Notes: generated by a model not told the origin, from the letters alone. A DNA stretch of 64,000 bases from Pusillimonas sp. DMV24BSW_D (GCF_011388195.1 NZ_CP049990.1:1798001-1862000), one strand, 5' to 3'. Counted from the stretch's first letter, positions 25,218 through 34,766 are shown. Numbers and translations: made by a program.

Positions 25218-25817
25218 GTGGGGCAGGAGATGCAGGGCATGTTGAGGTTGTCGAACGCGCTGGGTCGGTTCGTCGAAAGGGTGGGGGTCATTGCTGCTTG
25301 GTCGGCTTTGGTGCTGGTTGCGGTCATTATTATCGACGTCGTAGGGCGTCATTTTTTTTCAACCGGTTCATCCAAACTGCAAGAGCTTGAGTGGCACTTG
25401 CACACCATTTTGTTCATGTTTTGTCTGGGTTTGGGCTATGTTCACAACACCCACGTACGTATTGAAATTGTGAGTGAAAGGCTGGGGCGGTGCGCGCTCT
25501 GCATTATTGAGATCCTGGGTTGCCTGTTGATGTTGCTGCCGTTTTGTTTTGTTGTCATTTATTACGGTATAGAGCTAACCCAGCGCTCGTGGGAAGTCAG
25601 CGAAATTTCGTCGTCCGCCACTGGGCTGCCCTATCGCTGGCTGATCAAATCAGCCATTCCTTTAGGCACGTTGGTGCTTGCAATTAGCGGTATCAGTATT
25701 TTGTTGCGCAATATTGTCCGATTGTTCAGGCCGGACCTTGTCTCAACGACCACCATGGAAGTGGAGTCGGTCGAAGACGAGAATCCTGTAAACATAACCT
25801 TGCAATCCGGGCGATAA
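25218..25817 (+). CDS. TRAP transporter small permease, DctQ family
   Basis: 199 residues with four hydrophobic helices (about 20-42, 57-78, 98-120, 144-166) and a hydrophilic C-terminal tail. The segment LQELEWHLHTILFMFCLG is the usual DctQ pattern. DctQ bridges receptor and large permease in the inner membrane. The reading frame opens at GTG 25218; ATGs at 25230 and 25239 are possible starts with Gly-rich ribosome binding sites nearby. dctM follows after three bases. Confidence 0.9.
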   Translation: MGQEMQGMLRLSNALGRFVERVGVIAAWSALVLVAVIIIDVVGRHFFSTGSSKLQELEWHLHTILFMFCLGLGYVHNTHVRIEIVSERLGRCALCIIEILGCLLMLLPFCFVVIYYGIELTQRSWEVSEISSSATGLPYRWLIKSAIPLGTLVLAISGISILLRNIVRLFRPDLVSTTTMEVESVEDENPVNITLQSGR

Positions 25818-25820
25818 AAA

Positions 25821-27185
25821 ATGGACATTATTAGCAATCTTCCCCTGTTTATGTTTGTCATGCTGGCCGTGTTGATGTTTACCGGCTACCCCGTTGCGTT
25901 TGTGCTTGGCGGAACGGCGCTTACTTTTGGCCTTATTGGTTTTTATGTTGATTATTTTGCGTTAATCGAGTTTTACAACATCACCGCTCGCATCTGGGGT
26001 AGCGTGGCTGAAAAGCCCATTCTTGTCGCTATACCCATGTTTATTTTCATGGGAACCATGCTCGAGCGAAGCGGCATTGCCATCGACCTTTTGCATTGCC
26101 TGCAAGTGTTGTTAAGGCGGGTGCCCGGTGGGCTGGCGATTTCCGTCACCATGATGGGAACTATTTTGGCGGCGACGACCGGTATTGTGGGTGCCTCGGT
26201 CATCATGATGACGCTGCTTGCTTTGCCTGTGATGTTGCAACGCGGGTATCAGGTGCAGCTTTCAACCGGTACGATCGCTGCTTCCGGCACTTTGGGTATT
26301 TTGATTCCGCCCAGCATCATGCTGGTCATTCTGGCTGATCTTTTGGCCGTGTCGGTGGGTTCCTTGTTCATGGGTGCCTTGTTTCCAGGGCTGGTGCTCG
26401 CGGCCTTGTACATGGTTTACATTTTTGTTGTTTGCATGGTCAAGCCTAAGCTGGCGCCGCGCATGCATGCCGATGAGGCGCCAGCCGACAGCGCCGAACT
26501 ATGGTCTTTGATTTTCCGCAGCTTTATCCCGCCGGTTTTCCTGATTGTGTTGGTGCTGGGTTCCATATTTTTTGGTTGGGCAACTCCCACTGAGGCCGGT
26601 GGTGTAGGAGCTTTCGGTGCAATACTGCTTGCGGCGGCGAAACGGAATTTGAAATTTTCAGTGATGAAAGATGTACTGGTGCGGTCCGCCAAAACCAACG
26701 CTATGCTCTTTATGATTTTTTTGGGCGCGACGGCATTTTCTTACGTTTTCCGCTCTTTGGGGGGCGATGACATTATTGCCGAGTTCTTTGATAACTTGGG
26801 CGTTGGCCCTGTAGGTGTGCTGGTATTAATGTTGCTTGTTGTTTTCGTGATGGGTTTCTTTTTCGACTGGATTGAAATTATTCTGATTATTTTGCCCGTT
26901 TTTACCCCCATTCTGGAAACAATGGATTTGGGAAGTCATGTTGCACAAAGCGACTTTTTGGTGTGGTTTGCCATTTTGCTGGCGGTTAATCTGCAAACCT
27001 CTTATCTGACACCGCCGTTTGGGTACGCCTTGTTCTACATGAAGGGGGCGAAGATACCCGGTGTGACCATGCAACATATTTATGCGGGGATTATTCCTTT
27101 TGTCATTCTGCAGTTGATTGGCCTTGCATTGGTGGCATTGTTCCCGGAAATCGTTTTGTGGTTGCCCAGAAAGCTCGGTTTGTGA
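25821..27185 (+). CDS. TRAP transporter large permease, DctM family
   Basis: 454 residues, about 12 hydrophobic segments. Family landmarks are PVAFVLGGTAL near the N-terminus, PMFIFMGTMLERSG, AATTGIVGASVIMMTLLALP, SGTLGILIPPSIMLV and the closing LQTSYLTPPFGYALFYMKG. It is the ion-coupled (usually sodium) translocation subunit of the importer encoded at 24069-27185. The MFMG-like and LIPPS stretches are as in characterised DctM proteins. The substrate is set by the receptor. Confidence 0.94.
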   Translation: MDIISNLPLFMFVMLAVLMFTGYPVAFVLGGTALTFGLIGFYVDYFALIEFYNITARIWGSVAEKPILVAIPMFIFMGTMLERSGIAIDLLHCLQVLLRRVPGGLAISVTMMGTILAATTGIVGASVIMMTLLALPVMLQRGYQVQLSTGTIAASGTLGILIPPSIMLVILADLLAVSVGSLFMGALFPGLVLAALYMVYIFVVCMVKPKLAPRMHADEAPADSAELWSLIFRSFIPPVFLIVLVLGSIFFGWATPTEAGGVGAFGAILLAAAKRNLKFSVMKDVLVRSAKTNAMLFMIFLGATAFSYVFRSLGGDDIIAEFFDNLGVGPVGVLVLMLLVVFVMGFFFDWIEIILIILPVFTPILETMDLGSHVAQSDFLVWFAILLAVNLQTSYLTPPFGYALFYMKGAKIPGVTMQHIYAGIIPFVILQLIGLALVALFPEIVLWLPRKLGL

Positions 27186-27271
27186 GCATAACCTGGTATT
27201 TGGCTTGCCGTCTGGATACGACTCAGTCAGAATAAGCCCGTTTTCTTTCGAAGCTTGTGGGCTCTTTCAAA

Positions 27272-28594
27272 ATGTCTAATCCAGACGGCCGATATGCCGA
27301 TGCAGTTTATTTCTTTATTGCTCTTGTTATCGGTATTGCCGTTGGTGTGGTGGGGGGCTACTTCCATCTACTGATTGATTGGCTTTCTCAGTGGCCGCAA
27401 TGGTTGGGCAGCCAGTTGCAAGGGGCGGCGCGTATTGCCGTAGGTGCGCTGGTCACCATGAGTGTCGCCGTTTTCTGTGTTTTCATTGTTAAGCGATTCG
27501 CACCCGAAGCAGGCGGAAGTGGCGTTCAGGAAATTGAGGGCGCCATGGAGGGTAAACGGGTTGTGCGTTGGCAGCGCGTTCTGCCCATTAAGTTTTTCTG
27601 CGGCGTTTTGTCTATTTCATCCGGTCTTGTGTTGGGGCGTGAAGGCCCGACAATTCATATTGGCGCGGCTATTGCTGCCGGATTGTCCGATAAATTGCGT
27701 GTTTTGGTACAGGAACGCAAGGGGCTTCTGGCAGCCGGTGCAGGTGCCGGCTTGGCATGTGCATTCAACGCCCCGGTTGCTTCCATGGTGTTCGTGGCAG
27801 AAGAAATGCGTCGACAGTTTCCGTTCTCTTTTCGGAATTATGTCGCGGTTGGGATCGCTTGCGTTGTGGCTACTGTAATGACCGAGTGGGTGGGCGGTGT
27901 AGCGCCGGACTTAAGTATGACCTTGCATGGCGAAGGTGTGTCATTACCCCTGCTTTTGGCTTTCGTTCCATTAGGCGTTTTATTGGGCGCCTTTGGCGTT
28001 TTGTTGAATCGTGGTTTGTTGGGTGCGGCTCAGCTCGCCACACTTTGCCATGCTCGCCTGCCCTATGCTTTCCCTGCTGGTGTGGGCCTGGTTGTGGGTG
28101 CTTTGCTCATGGTATTTCCCATGGCGGTAACGGGGGGAGAGCACATGATTCAGCGTTTCAACTTCGATTCACCGGGTTTATTGATGTTGCTTCTGCTGGT
28201 GGTTGTCCGGTTTTTTACTTCGACTGCCAGTTATGCTTCCGGGGTGCCGGGTGGTATTTTTGCGCCTATTCTGGCATTGGCAATGTGCGTTGGCCTGGCT
28301 TGCGGCACCATGGTTGAAATACTGTTTCCTCATGCGGGAGTCGATCCGGTTGCGTTCGGCATTGCCGCCATGGGAGGTTTGTTTACTGCGTCGGTACACG
28401 CGCCCACGGTTGGCATTATTCTGGTGGCTGAGCTCACCGGAACGTACCAATTATTGTTGCCTTTGGCGATAACCTGCCTGTGTGCCCATATTTGCGCAAA
28501 ATGGTTGGGTGGGCGGCCGATTTACGAAGCGCTGCTGGAGCGTACGCTGGAGCAGGAACGATTGAAAGTTGCCGGGGCACAAGCAGAGCAATGA
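27272..28594 (+). CDS. Second CLC-type chloride channel or chloride/proton antiporter
   Basis: 440 residues from ATG 27272 (MSNPDG); a GTG at 27257 could add five. CLC filter motifs are all present: GSGVQEIEGAM, GREGPTIHIGA with the gating Glu, and GVPGGIFAPIL; AELTGTYQLLLP follows. It resembles the E. coli ClcA group more closely than the CLC at 9418, which has GSGIP instead of GSGVQ. It follows the first TRAP operon by 86 bases and is convergent with the DUF1850 gene. Two paralogues in one window are notable. Confidence 0.93.
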   Translation: MSNPDGRYADAVYFFIALVIGIAVGVVGGYFHLLIDWLSQWPQWLGSQLQGAARIAVGALVTMSVAVFCVFIVKRFAPEAGGSGVQEIEGAMEGKRVVRWQRVLPIKFFCGVLSISSGLVLGREGPTIHIGAAIAAGLSDKLRVLVQERKGLLAAGAGAGLACAFNAPVASMVFVAEEMRRQFPFSFRNYVAVGIACVVATVMTEWVGGVAPDLSMTLHGEGVSLPLLLAFVPLGVLLGAFGVLLNRGLLGAAQLATLCHARLPYAFPAGVGLVVGALLMVFPMAVTGGEHMIQRFNFDSPGLLMLLLLVVVRFFTSTASYASGVPGGIFAPILALAMCVGLACGTMVEILFPHAGVDPVAFGIAAMGGLFTASVHAPTVGIILVAELTGTYQLLLPLAITCLCAHICAKWLGGRPIYEALLERTLEQERLKVAGAQAEQ

Positions 28595-28601
28595 GTCGGG
28601 C

Positions 28602-29039
28602 TTATTCACCTTGAGCGGTGTTATGTTCTGTACACGCATAAATCAGGGTCACGTCGCCGTCCGAGGGCATGACCGCCGAAAGCGGCAGGCATTGTTCTTT
28701 TTGGCACCAACGATAGTCGGGCACGTATTTTGAACGCATCAGGCGTAGGGTGGAAGGGTACGTTTTCGTTGGTTTGTATTCATACCAGCCATGATGCAAT
28801 ACCGCTTCTTCGGGCGGTTCCATTCCCGCCGCGGATCCTTTTATACGCGCCTGGGTGGCCACCAGTCGGGCACCTAGCTTGTTATTGAATGATTCGACGG
28901 CATAATCCTCTTCCCATCTTACTTTTTCAATGGAGTGGGTCCAGGCAAGTGTGAACTCCGTAGCGGGCACAAATAAGGGTGGTAACGAAGGGAGACCTGC
29001 CAGGGCAAAGCAGACACCAAGTACAGCAACACCCGACAT
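28602..29039 (-). CDS. DUF1850 membrane-anchored protein of a TAXI TRAP operon
   Basis: 145 residues from ATG 29039, which overlaps the stop of the fused permease as TAATG; an in-frame ATG 69 bases upstream lies inside the permease gene and is rejected. The N-terminal hydrophobic stretch (about 3-20) is a signal or anchor. FTLAWTHSIEKVRWEEDY is the DUF1850 signature. The family is almost always encoded next to TRAP 4TM/12TM fusion permeases and is presumed an accessory, but has no known activity. One pair of cysteines (WCQKEQC) may form a disulfide. Confidence 0.87.
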   Translation of the reverse strand: MSGVAVLGVCFALAGLPSLPPLFVPATEFTLAWTHSIEKVRWEEDYAVESFNNKLGARLVATQARIKGSAAGMEPPEEAVLHHGWYEYKPTKTYPSTLRLMRSKYVPDYRWCQKEQCLPLSAVMPSDGDVTLIYACTEHNTAQGE

Positions 29040-31063
29040 TACTCCGACTCCGGGTGCATGCGTTTTTCTGGGTGACGCCACGCATGCCAGATAATAAAAC
29101 CAACGCAAAGCGTAATGCCGATCTCATCGGTAATGGGGGCGGCCACAACCAGTAAAGCGGCCGCCGAAATAGCGATAACGCGGCTAAGCCACCCCAGCGG
29201 GCCAAATAAATAGCCGATGGCACCCGCTCCCCATAGCCCAATGGCCAGTAACGCTTTGACTACGATATACATGACTGCCGTGGCGCCGCCGTCTCCTTGT
29301 AACATAAGCGCCGGCGCATATACGGCCATATAAGGCATGATGAAACCAGCCACGGCAACACGAAGTGCCTGAACACTGATTTGCAGCCCAGGTGCTTTGG
29401 CGATCGGCGAAGCGGCAAAGCAAGCCAACGCCACGGGCGGCGTTAGGTCGGCCATAATGCCGAAATAAAAGACGAACATGTGCGAGACAATGAGCGGCAC
29501 CCCCAACTCAAGCAAAATGGGCGCGGCCAGTGAGCTGGTGAGAATGTAATTGGGAATTGTGGGTATGCCCATCCCTAGAATCAGGCAAGTCAGCATGGTG
29601 AGTAGCAAAGCTAAAAACAAGTTGCCTTGGCCGATGCTGATAATGTATCCGCCTAAAGTGGTGGCCACCCCAGTTAAATTAATAATGCCGATAATGACAC
29701 CGACCAGAGCGCAGGCAATGGCAACCGGTAATGCATGACGAGCGCCCATTACCAGGGCTTCAACGGCAAGGCGCAAGGCATTCGTCTCTTTTCTGCCGAT
29801 TAACAACAACGCTACCAGCATTGCCGTTACGACGAAGAATGTGATGACACCAAACTCCAGGAAGCCCCCGCACGCAAAGGCCAGCAGTACCCAGAAAAGA
29901 TAACGCGCACTTTGTCGGCTGATGCCTTGTACTATGGCCGCGCCGAAAATGAGGACAACGGTAAGCGCAAGGCCAATGGTGCCGGAAAACATTGGGGTAT
30001 AGCCTGAAAATAACAGTGCGATCAAACCCAGCAGGGGGAGCAGCAAATACCAACGTTCTTTAAGCGCGGCCCAAGGATCGGGGCAGTCTTTTTTGTCTAA
30101 CCCATGCAGGCCTTTGCGCCCGGCCTCAAGGTGGACTGTCCAGAAAATAGTGACAAAATACAGAAGTGCGGGAATAAGCGCCGCCTTGCAAATGTCGATA
30201 TAGGGTACGTTCAGCGTTTCAGCCATAATGAACGCCACAGCCCCCATGACCGGCGGCATAATTTGCCCCCCCATGCTGGAGGTGGCCTCGACCCCGCCCG
30301 CAAAAGCAGGGGCATAGCCAAAGCGCTTCATTAAGGGAATAGTGAACTGCCCGGTTGTGACAACATTCGCCACCCCGGAGCCATTAATGGTGCCCATGAA
30401 GCCTGAGCTGATGACGGAGACTTTTGCCGGGCCGCCGCGCGTATGCCCAACCATGCCCATGGCAAAGTTGGTAAATAGCGTAATCATGCCCGCTTGCTCA
30501 AGAAACGCACCAAACAGAATGAACAGGAAAATGTAGGTGGACGACACGTATGTGGGCGTGCCGTAAATGCCTTCCGTACCAAAACTTAATGTTCCGATGA
30601 TTTGGTCGAACCCGTAGCCCCGGTGTTGCAGCATGCCGGGCAAGTATTCACCGAATAGGCCATACAGAAGAAACAGGCCGCAAATAAAAGGCAGTGCCCA
30701 CCCCATCATGCGCCGGGCCGCTTCAAAAACCAATATCAGTAGCACAACGCCCACTAAGGTATCCGTGGGCGTAAGCATGCCGGCACGCGCCGTTAAGTCG
30801 CTTTCAAAGACCCAGTGATACAGACTGAAAACGAATGCAATGCCACCCAAAGCCCAACTGAAGAAACGGCCGCCCCGTGAGGTGGCGACCGGCTCCAGCA
30901 TGAAAATAAGCAGTACAACAAACCCAACGTGTATTGCCCGTATGACCAGGCTGGATAACGGGTGGAAGGCCGCCATGTAGATTTGGAACGCCGAAAACGC
31001 CAGCGCAACCCAGAACACGCTGCGCGGGATATCAGCAATAGCGGACCGGGGAGAGGAACTCAT
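29039..31063 (-). CDS. TRAP transporter fused permease, 4TM/12TM type
   Basis: 674 residues in which DctQ-like and DctM-like parts are fused. The first third (to about 180) holds the extra helices; the rest is DctM-like, with GFMGTINGSGVANVVTTGQF, MGGQIMPPVMGAVAFIMAE, GMGIPTIPNYILTSSLAAP and LTPPVALACFAASPIAK. This architecture works with TAXI-type receptors, which is what the upstream gene encodes 20 bases before. Well-studied members take up glutamate, glutamine or sialic-acid-like acids, but the ligand here is unknown. Confidence 0.93.
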   Translation of the reverse strand: MSSSPRSAIADIPRSVFWVALAFSAFQIYMAAFHPLSSLVIRAIHVGFVVLLIFMLEPVATSRGGRFFSWALGGIAFVFSLYHWVFESDLTARAGMLTPTDTLVGVVLLILVFEAARRMMGWALPFICGLFLLYGLFGEYLPGMLQHRGYGFDQIIGTLSFGTEGIYGTPTYVSSTYIFLFILFGAFLEQAGMITLFTNFAMGMVGHTRGGPAKVSVISSGFMGTINGSGVANVVTTGQFTIPLMKRFGYAPAFAGGVEATSSMGGQIMPPVMGAVAFIMAETLNVPYIDICKAALIPALLYFVTIFWTVHLEAGRKGLHGLDKKDCPDPWAALKERWYLLLPLLGLIALLFSGYTPMFSGTIGLALTVVLIFGAAIVQGISRQSARYLFWVLLAFACGGFLEFGVITFFVVTAMLVALLLIGRKETNALRLAVEALVMGARHALPVAIACALVGVIIGIINLTGVATTLGGYIISIGQGNLFLALLLTMLTCLILGMGIPTIPNYILTSSLAAPILLELGVPLIVSHMFVFYFGIMADLTPPVALACFAASPIAKAPGLQISVQALRVAVAGFIMPYMAVYAPALMLQGDGGATAVMYIVVKALLAIGLWGAGAIGYLFGPLGWLSRVIAISAAALLVVAAPITDEIGITLCVGFIIWHAWRHPEKRMHPESE

Positions 31064-31083
31064 GCTGTACGAAGGCGCCGGCG

Positions 31084-32043
31084 CTACTTCACAATGCCCA
31101 CTTCACGGTAGTAGCGTTCTGCACCCGGATGAATTGGCACCGGCATTCCCTTCACCGCATTTTCAGGTTTAATGGCCTTGGCTGCGTTGTGGGCGGCGGC
31201 GAGCTTGTTTAGGTTCTCGTACATTGCTTTTGTCATCGCGTAGGCTAGGTCGTCGGAAACTTCGGACTGCGTTACCAGAAAATTGGGAATCGCTGCCGTT
31301 TGCACATCGTCAGTTTGGCCTTCGTAGGTATTGGCCGGTATGACCGAAGGTTGATAAGCCGCATTCCCGATTTTTTCCACGGTTTCAGCGGGGACCGGTA
31401 CGACCACAATATCAACCGCGGTGGCCAAATCGCGAATGGATGCCACCCCTAAACCTGCGGATTGCAGTGTGGCATCCAGCTGACGGTTTTTCATAAGCTC
31501 AACCGACTCGCCGAAAGGCAGGTATTCAACCTTGCCCAGGTCATCGTAAGAAAGCCCGGCCGCTTTAAAGACGGCTCGGGCATTCAATTCGGTGCCCGAA
31601 CGTGCCGCGCCGACTGAAACGCGTTTGCCTTTCAGATCGGCCAAGGAACGAATGCCCGAATCGGCGTTAGCGACGATTTGGACGTAGTTGTTGTAAGTGG
31701 CCGATAAGCCGCGCAGCTTATCCAACTTGTTGGGAAACCCGGCTTCTTTAGAGCCATTCCATGCATCTGAGACCGTATCAGCCAATGCAAAAGCCAGTTC
31801 CCCACGCCCCGCTTGTAGCAGGTTCATGTTCTCGGCCGATGCTTTGGTTACCTGAGCTGTGGCTTTGGCGTTGGTGATTTCCTGTGCATAAATTTGCGAT
31901 AGGGCAACGCCTAGTGGGTAATACACACCGCTTTGTCCACCCGTTAATACGTTAATGAATTGCGGCTTCTGTGCCATGGCGGGGCCACATAAGACCGTGC
32001 TTAACGCAAGGGCGGTGGCGGCAAGCCATTTTATTCTTCTCAT
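31084..32043 (-). CDS. TAXI family TRAP transporter receptor
   Basis: 319 residues with a signal peptide (cleavage after GPAMA, about residue 24). The mature protein begins with TGGQSGVYYPLGVALSQIYAQ, the characteristic opening of TAXI proteins, and continues with LKGKRVSVGAARSGTELNARAVFKAAG, also diagnostic. It is a periplasmic ligand-binding protein delivering to the fused permease encoded downstream. SD-like GGAGAC stands nine bases before the ATG. The gene is divergent from the small lipoprotein gene at 32148. Confidence 0.93.
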   Translation of the reverse strand: MRRIKWLAATALALSTVLCGPAMAQKPQFINVLTGGQSGVYYPLGVALSQIYAQEITNAKATAQVTKASAENMNLLQAGRGELAFALADTVSDAWNGSKEAGFPNKLDKLRGLSATYNNYVQIVANADSGIRSLADLKGKRVSVGAARSGTELNARAVFKAAGLSYDDLGKVEYLPFGESVELMKNRQLDATLQSAGLGVASIRDLATAVDIVVVPVPAETVEKIGNAAYQPSVIPANTYEGQTDDVQTAAIPNFLVTQSEVSDDLAYAMTKAMYENLNKLAAAHNAAKAIKPENAVKGMPVPIHPGAERYYREVGIVK

Positions 32044-32147
32044 GATTGTCTCCTTTTTGAAGTGTGGGTTTTTTGTTTAATTATTTCACGTTTGGAAAGC
32101 CGCGGGCGCATTTACAATGACCTTGGCATCGTTAAAAGGCAAATCAA

Positions 32148-32414
32148 ATGGTTCTTAATAAGTTAGGCGGGTATGGCGCGGCAATCTGTATTCTGGCTGT
32201 GGCGGCAGGGTGTTCATCGGGTGGGCCAGCTTTCTCGGGCGAGCGCGCGATGGGGCCGGGCTCGGTTGTGGGAAGCCCGGAATGCCAGAGGAATCCGCGA
32301 AGTTGCATTTACGAAGGGCGTTACGAGTCTGATGAGCGGGCTTATGCCGAATATGAGGCGGCGCGTTTGAACCAGATGGAACTGGAGCGGCTGCGCCGTG
32401 GGGGGCGGTGGTAG
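32148..32414 (+). CDS. Small putative lipoprotein
   Basis: 88 residues. The N-terminus has a short positive region, a hydrophobic stretch and the lipobox LAVAAGC with Cys at about residue 22, so export and lipid modification are likely. The rest is hydrophilic and rich in Glu, Arg and Tyr (ERAYAEYEAARLNQMELERL), probably helical, with two further cysteines. No family is recognised. It is divergent from the TAXI operon and precedes a region of gene remnants. Confidence 0.7.
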   Translation: MVLNKLGGYGAAICILAVAAGCSSGGPAFSGERAMGPGSVVGSPECQRNPRSCIYEGRYESDERAYAEYEAARLNQMELERLRRGGRW

Positions 32415-32440
32415 TAATCCACGCCCAGCGCGCTCATATG

Positions 32441-32571
32441 CGGCCTGGACTCAGCCAGCTGACACAAAGATCTTGAGCCGATCATCGGCAAGAGCAACCG
32501 AGTCTACGAAGTCCTGAGCCGCAAGCGCCCGCTGACGCTGGCCATGATCCGCAGACTGCACAAGAGGGCTT
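32441..32571 (+). pseudogene. Frameshifted remnant of a HigA-type antitoxin
   Basis: GLSQLTQ in one frame continues in the next as KDLEPIIGKSNRVYEVLSRK and RPLTLAMIRRLHK. Together they match the helix-turn-helix part of HigA antitoxins of the form LTQxDLEPLIG...VSEVLNRKRPLTLxMIRRLH. One base has been lost near 32468. The N-terminus and the toxin gene are missing. After about 32571 the similarity stops. The assignment is from pattern knowledge, not from a search. Confidence 0.6.
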
Positions 32572-32762
32572 TTTATCATAAAAGAAGGATAACGACATTC
32601 ATTAGACTTGTTTTTGCGAAGAAACACGTTCAATGGGGGTAATGCCGATGTCCCCAGTCGATTCTATCTTAGGGATTGAGGGTTTAATAGCTCAGCAGGT
32701 CAATCGGGCACAGGACATTCATGTGTGGGCCCGACCCAAACGCCGGCCTGGGTGCCTGTATT

Positions 32763-33073
32763 GCCGGCCAGGTTGCACTGGCGCCTGATTTTTCGTTGTG
32801 GGTGGGGAAGATTTGGGCGCTCAAACCCAGGCGGTAATGCGCAATATAGAAGTGGCGTTGAAGGCAGTGAGCGCCGGTTGGGGCGATGTGGTGCGACGGA
32901 CTATTTATACGCTTCACCCCACAGAGTTTGAAGTGATCACTGCGGCCATTGAATCGGTGTGGGGTAGTCAGGAACACCCCGCTCAAACGATTATTGGTGT
33001 AACTGGACTGGCGGTGTCGGGGTTACTGATTGAGATAGATGTGACGGCCGCGGTTACCCGGCTAGTAATGTGA
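32763..33073 (+). pseudogene. Frameshifted RidA/YjgF family remnant
   Basis: GQVALAPDFSL (32766-32798 region) is followed, after loss of one G near 32797, by VGGEDLGAQTQAVMRNIEVA and 70 more residues with RTIYTLHPTEFEVITAAIE and ending at the TGA at 33073. This is the C-terminal three quarters of a RidA-like enamine/imine deaminase. The segment that should precede GQVA is not recognisable. A second reading, an intact 91-residue protein from a GTG at 32798, lacks the start of the fold and is less likely. The remnant lies just upstream of a TRAP operon. Confidence 0.6.
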
Positions 33074-33227
33074 CTAAGGGGTAGTACCTATTGTCCTATA
33101 AATAGAATGTTATGAAAATGGATCAAGTTATTGCGCTATAACGATCTCATTTTTTGTGTTTGCTTCCCTGCATATTGGACATCGCGTTTATAGGGCAGGG
33201 AGCAGGGCCTTCTGTTTATAAGGAACA

Positions 33228-34214
33228 ATGATGAAAGCTTTACGATATTTCGTTGCAGCATTGGGTAGCTTACTTGTCTCTGGCGCAATGGCAAGCGAAG
33301 TAGTTGCGCTCAAGTTTCCGCATGATCTTCCAGAAAACACGATTAAAGCCCGAACAATTAAATTGTTTGCGGAGAAGGTTGACGAGTATAGCAACGGTAC
33401 GTTGCGTATTGATGTTTATCCGGGCGCGCAGTTGGTTTCTTCTAAAGATGAAATTCGTGCCGCAATTCGTGGTCAGGTTGATATTGTTGCTCCTTTAACT
33501 TCCTATTACGTGCCTTTGGATGATCGTTGGGAGATTTTCAATCAGCCCGGTTTGTTCAATTCTTTTGAGCACAGCATCAAGGTGTTCGAGGGTGATATCG
33601 GTCAAACACTGCTGAAAGATCTTGATCAATTCAAAGTTCGCGGTATTGGCTTGTGGAATGATGGTCCGGGTTATATCTATACCAGTGGCGAACCGGTGGT
33701 TAAGCCCGAAGATATGGAGGGTCGCAAGATTCGTGTAACGCCTTCGGCACCTCTTGAAGAGGGTGTGAGAGTTGTAGGCGCATCACCTGTATCCATTCAA
33801 GCTCCCGATGTTTATTTGGCCCTGCAGCAAGGGTTGGTGAACGGCGCCATTACCACTGTCACGCTGGCCGCATCCGCACGTTGGTACGAAGTTTTAACCG
33901 GCATGACCCGTGTATTGCAGCAACATGGCGGTTATGCCGTTGTTATTAACCAGGCACGCTGGGACAAATTGAGTGAAGATCATCGCAATGCGTTGATGAA
34001 AGCCATGGCCGACGCACAAAAATGGAATCACGACGTCTCGGTCTCGAACTCGGCTGCTGCCGAGAAAACCCTGGTGGATAATGGCGTTGTGATCCAAGAA
34101 GTTGATGGCGAAGTACTGGCGCAATGGCGGGATAAATACAAAAACGTTTATGAAAGTCAAAGTGAGCCGGTACGCAAGCTCATTGCCGAGATTCAAAGCG
34201 CTGCGGGTCAGTAA
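33228..34214 (+). CDS. TRAP transporter substrate-binding protein, DctP family (second set)
   Basis: 328 residues, signal peptide with cleavage after GAMA (about residue 22). The core shows FPHDLPENTIKARTIKLFAE, DVYPGAQLVSSKDEIRA, GPGYIYTSGEPVVKPEDMEG and RKIRVTPSAPLEEGVRVVGA. The conserved Arg of the RKIRV strand is the usual carboxylate ligand. It is a DctP-type receptor of a different subgroup from the TakP-like one at 24069. AAGGAACA stands before the ATG (33228; a second ATG follows directly). Followed by dctQ and dctM without a visible hairpin in between. Confidence 0.92.
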   Translation: MMKALRYFVAALGSLLVSGAMASEVVALKFPHDLPENTIKARTIKLFAEKVDEYSNGTLRIDVYPGAQLVSSKDEIRAAIRGQVDIVAPLTSYYVPLDDRWEIFNQPGLFNSFEHSIKVFEGDIGQTLLKDLDQFKVRGIGLWNDGPGYIYTSGEPVVKPEDMEGRKIRVTPSAPLEEGVRVVGASPVSIQAPDVYLALQQGLVNGAITTVTLAASARWYEVLTGMTRVLQQHGGYAVVINQARWDKLSEDHRNALMKAMADAQKWNHDVSVSNSAAAEKTLVDNGVVIQEVDGEVLAQWRDKYKNVYESQSEPVRKLIAEIQSAAGQ

Positions 34215-34241
34215 GACGACAAGACAGGAGGCAAGCCCACC

Positions 34242-34766
34242 ATGCGTAATATGCTAAGCACGGTCGGTCGTGCGTGGGATCGTCTTGAAATATTCATTGG
34301 CGGGCTGTTCCTGACGCTGTCGGTATTTATTATTGTTCTGCAAATATTCCTGCGGTCAGTCTTTGGGTTTTCAATCATAGGCGGTGATGAAATTGCCGCC
34401 TATGCCATTATCTGGAGCATTCTTTTTACCGCTGCGCTGGCAGTCAAGTCCAACCAGCATGTGCGAATCGATGTGATTTTCACCGTGCTCCCTAAAACGG
34501 CCGGTCGGATTCTGGACATGATCGGCACACTCTTGTCCCTTTTCTTTGCCTTGTATCTGACCTACTCGGGTTGGGAGCTGGTCATGGAAAGCCATATGCT
34601 GGGTGAAGTGTCCATGACGATGCTGCGCATGCCAATGTGGATACCTCAGGTCATTTTGCCTTTGGGTGGCGCGCTTTTGTCGCTGCGGTTGATTCAGCGA
34701 TTTGTTTCTCTCTTGACAGGTGCCGCTGATCCGCAATCAGAGCAGGCCGAATCTTCAGCAACATGA
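34242..34766 (+). CDS. TRAP transporter small permease, DctQ family (second set)
   Basis: 174 residues with four hydrophobic helices (about 17-40, 50-70, 90-112, 133-153). GDEIAAYAIIWSILFTAALAV fits DctQ, whose Glu/Trp-rich second segment contacts the large permease. Ribosome binding site AGGAGG stands before the ATG. It lies 27 bases after the receptor gene and 19 bases before dctM, so the three form an operon. Confidence 0.9.
   Translation: MRNMLSTVGRAWDRLEIFIGGLFLTLSVFIIVLQIFLRSVFGFSIIGGDEIAAYAIIWSILFTAALAVKSNQHVRIDVIFTVLPKTAGRILDMIGTLLSLFFALYLTYSGWELVMESHMLGEVSMTMLRMPMWIPQVILPLGGALLSLRLIQRFVSLLTGAADPQSEQAESSAT

Noticed and set aside
33095-33194. CCTATAAA and TTTATAGG inverted pair before the second TRAP operon
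   Set aside because: Arms are short, 84 bases apart and A/T-rich; chance is sufficient as explanation.
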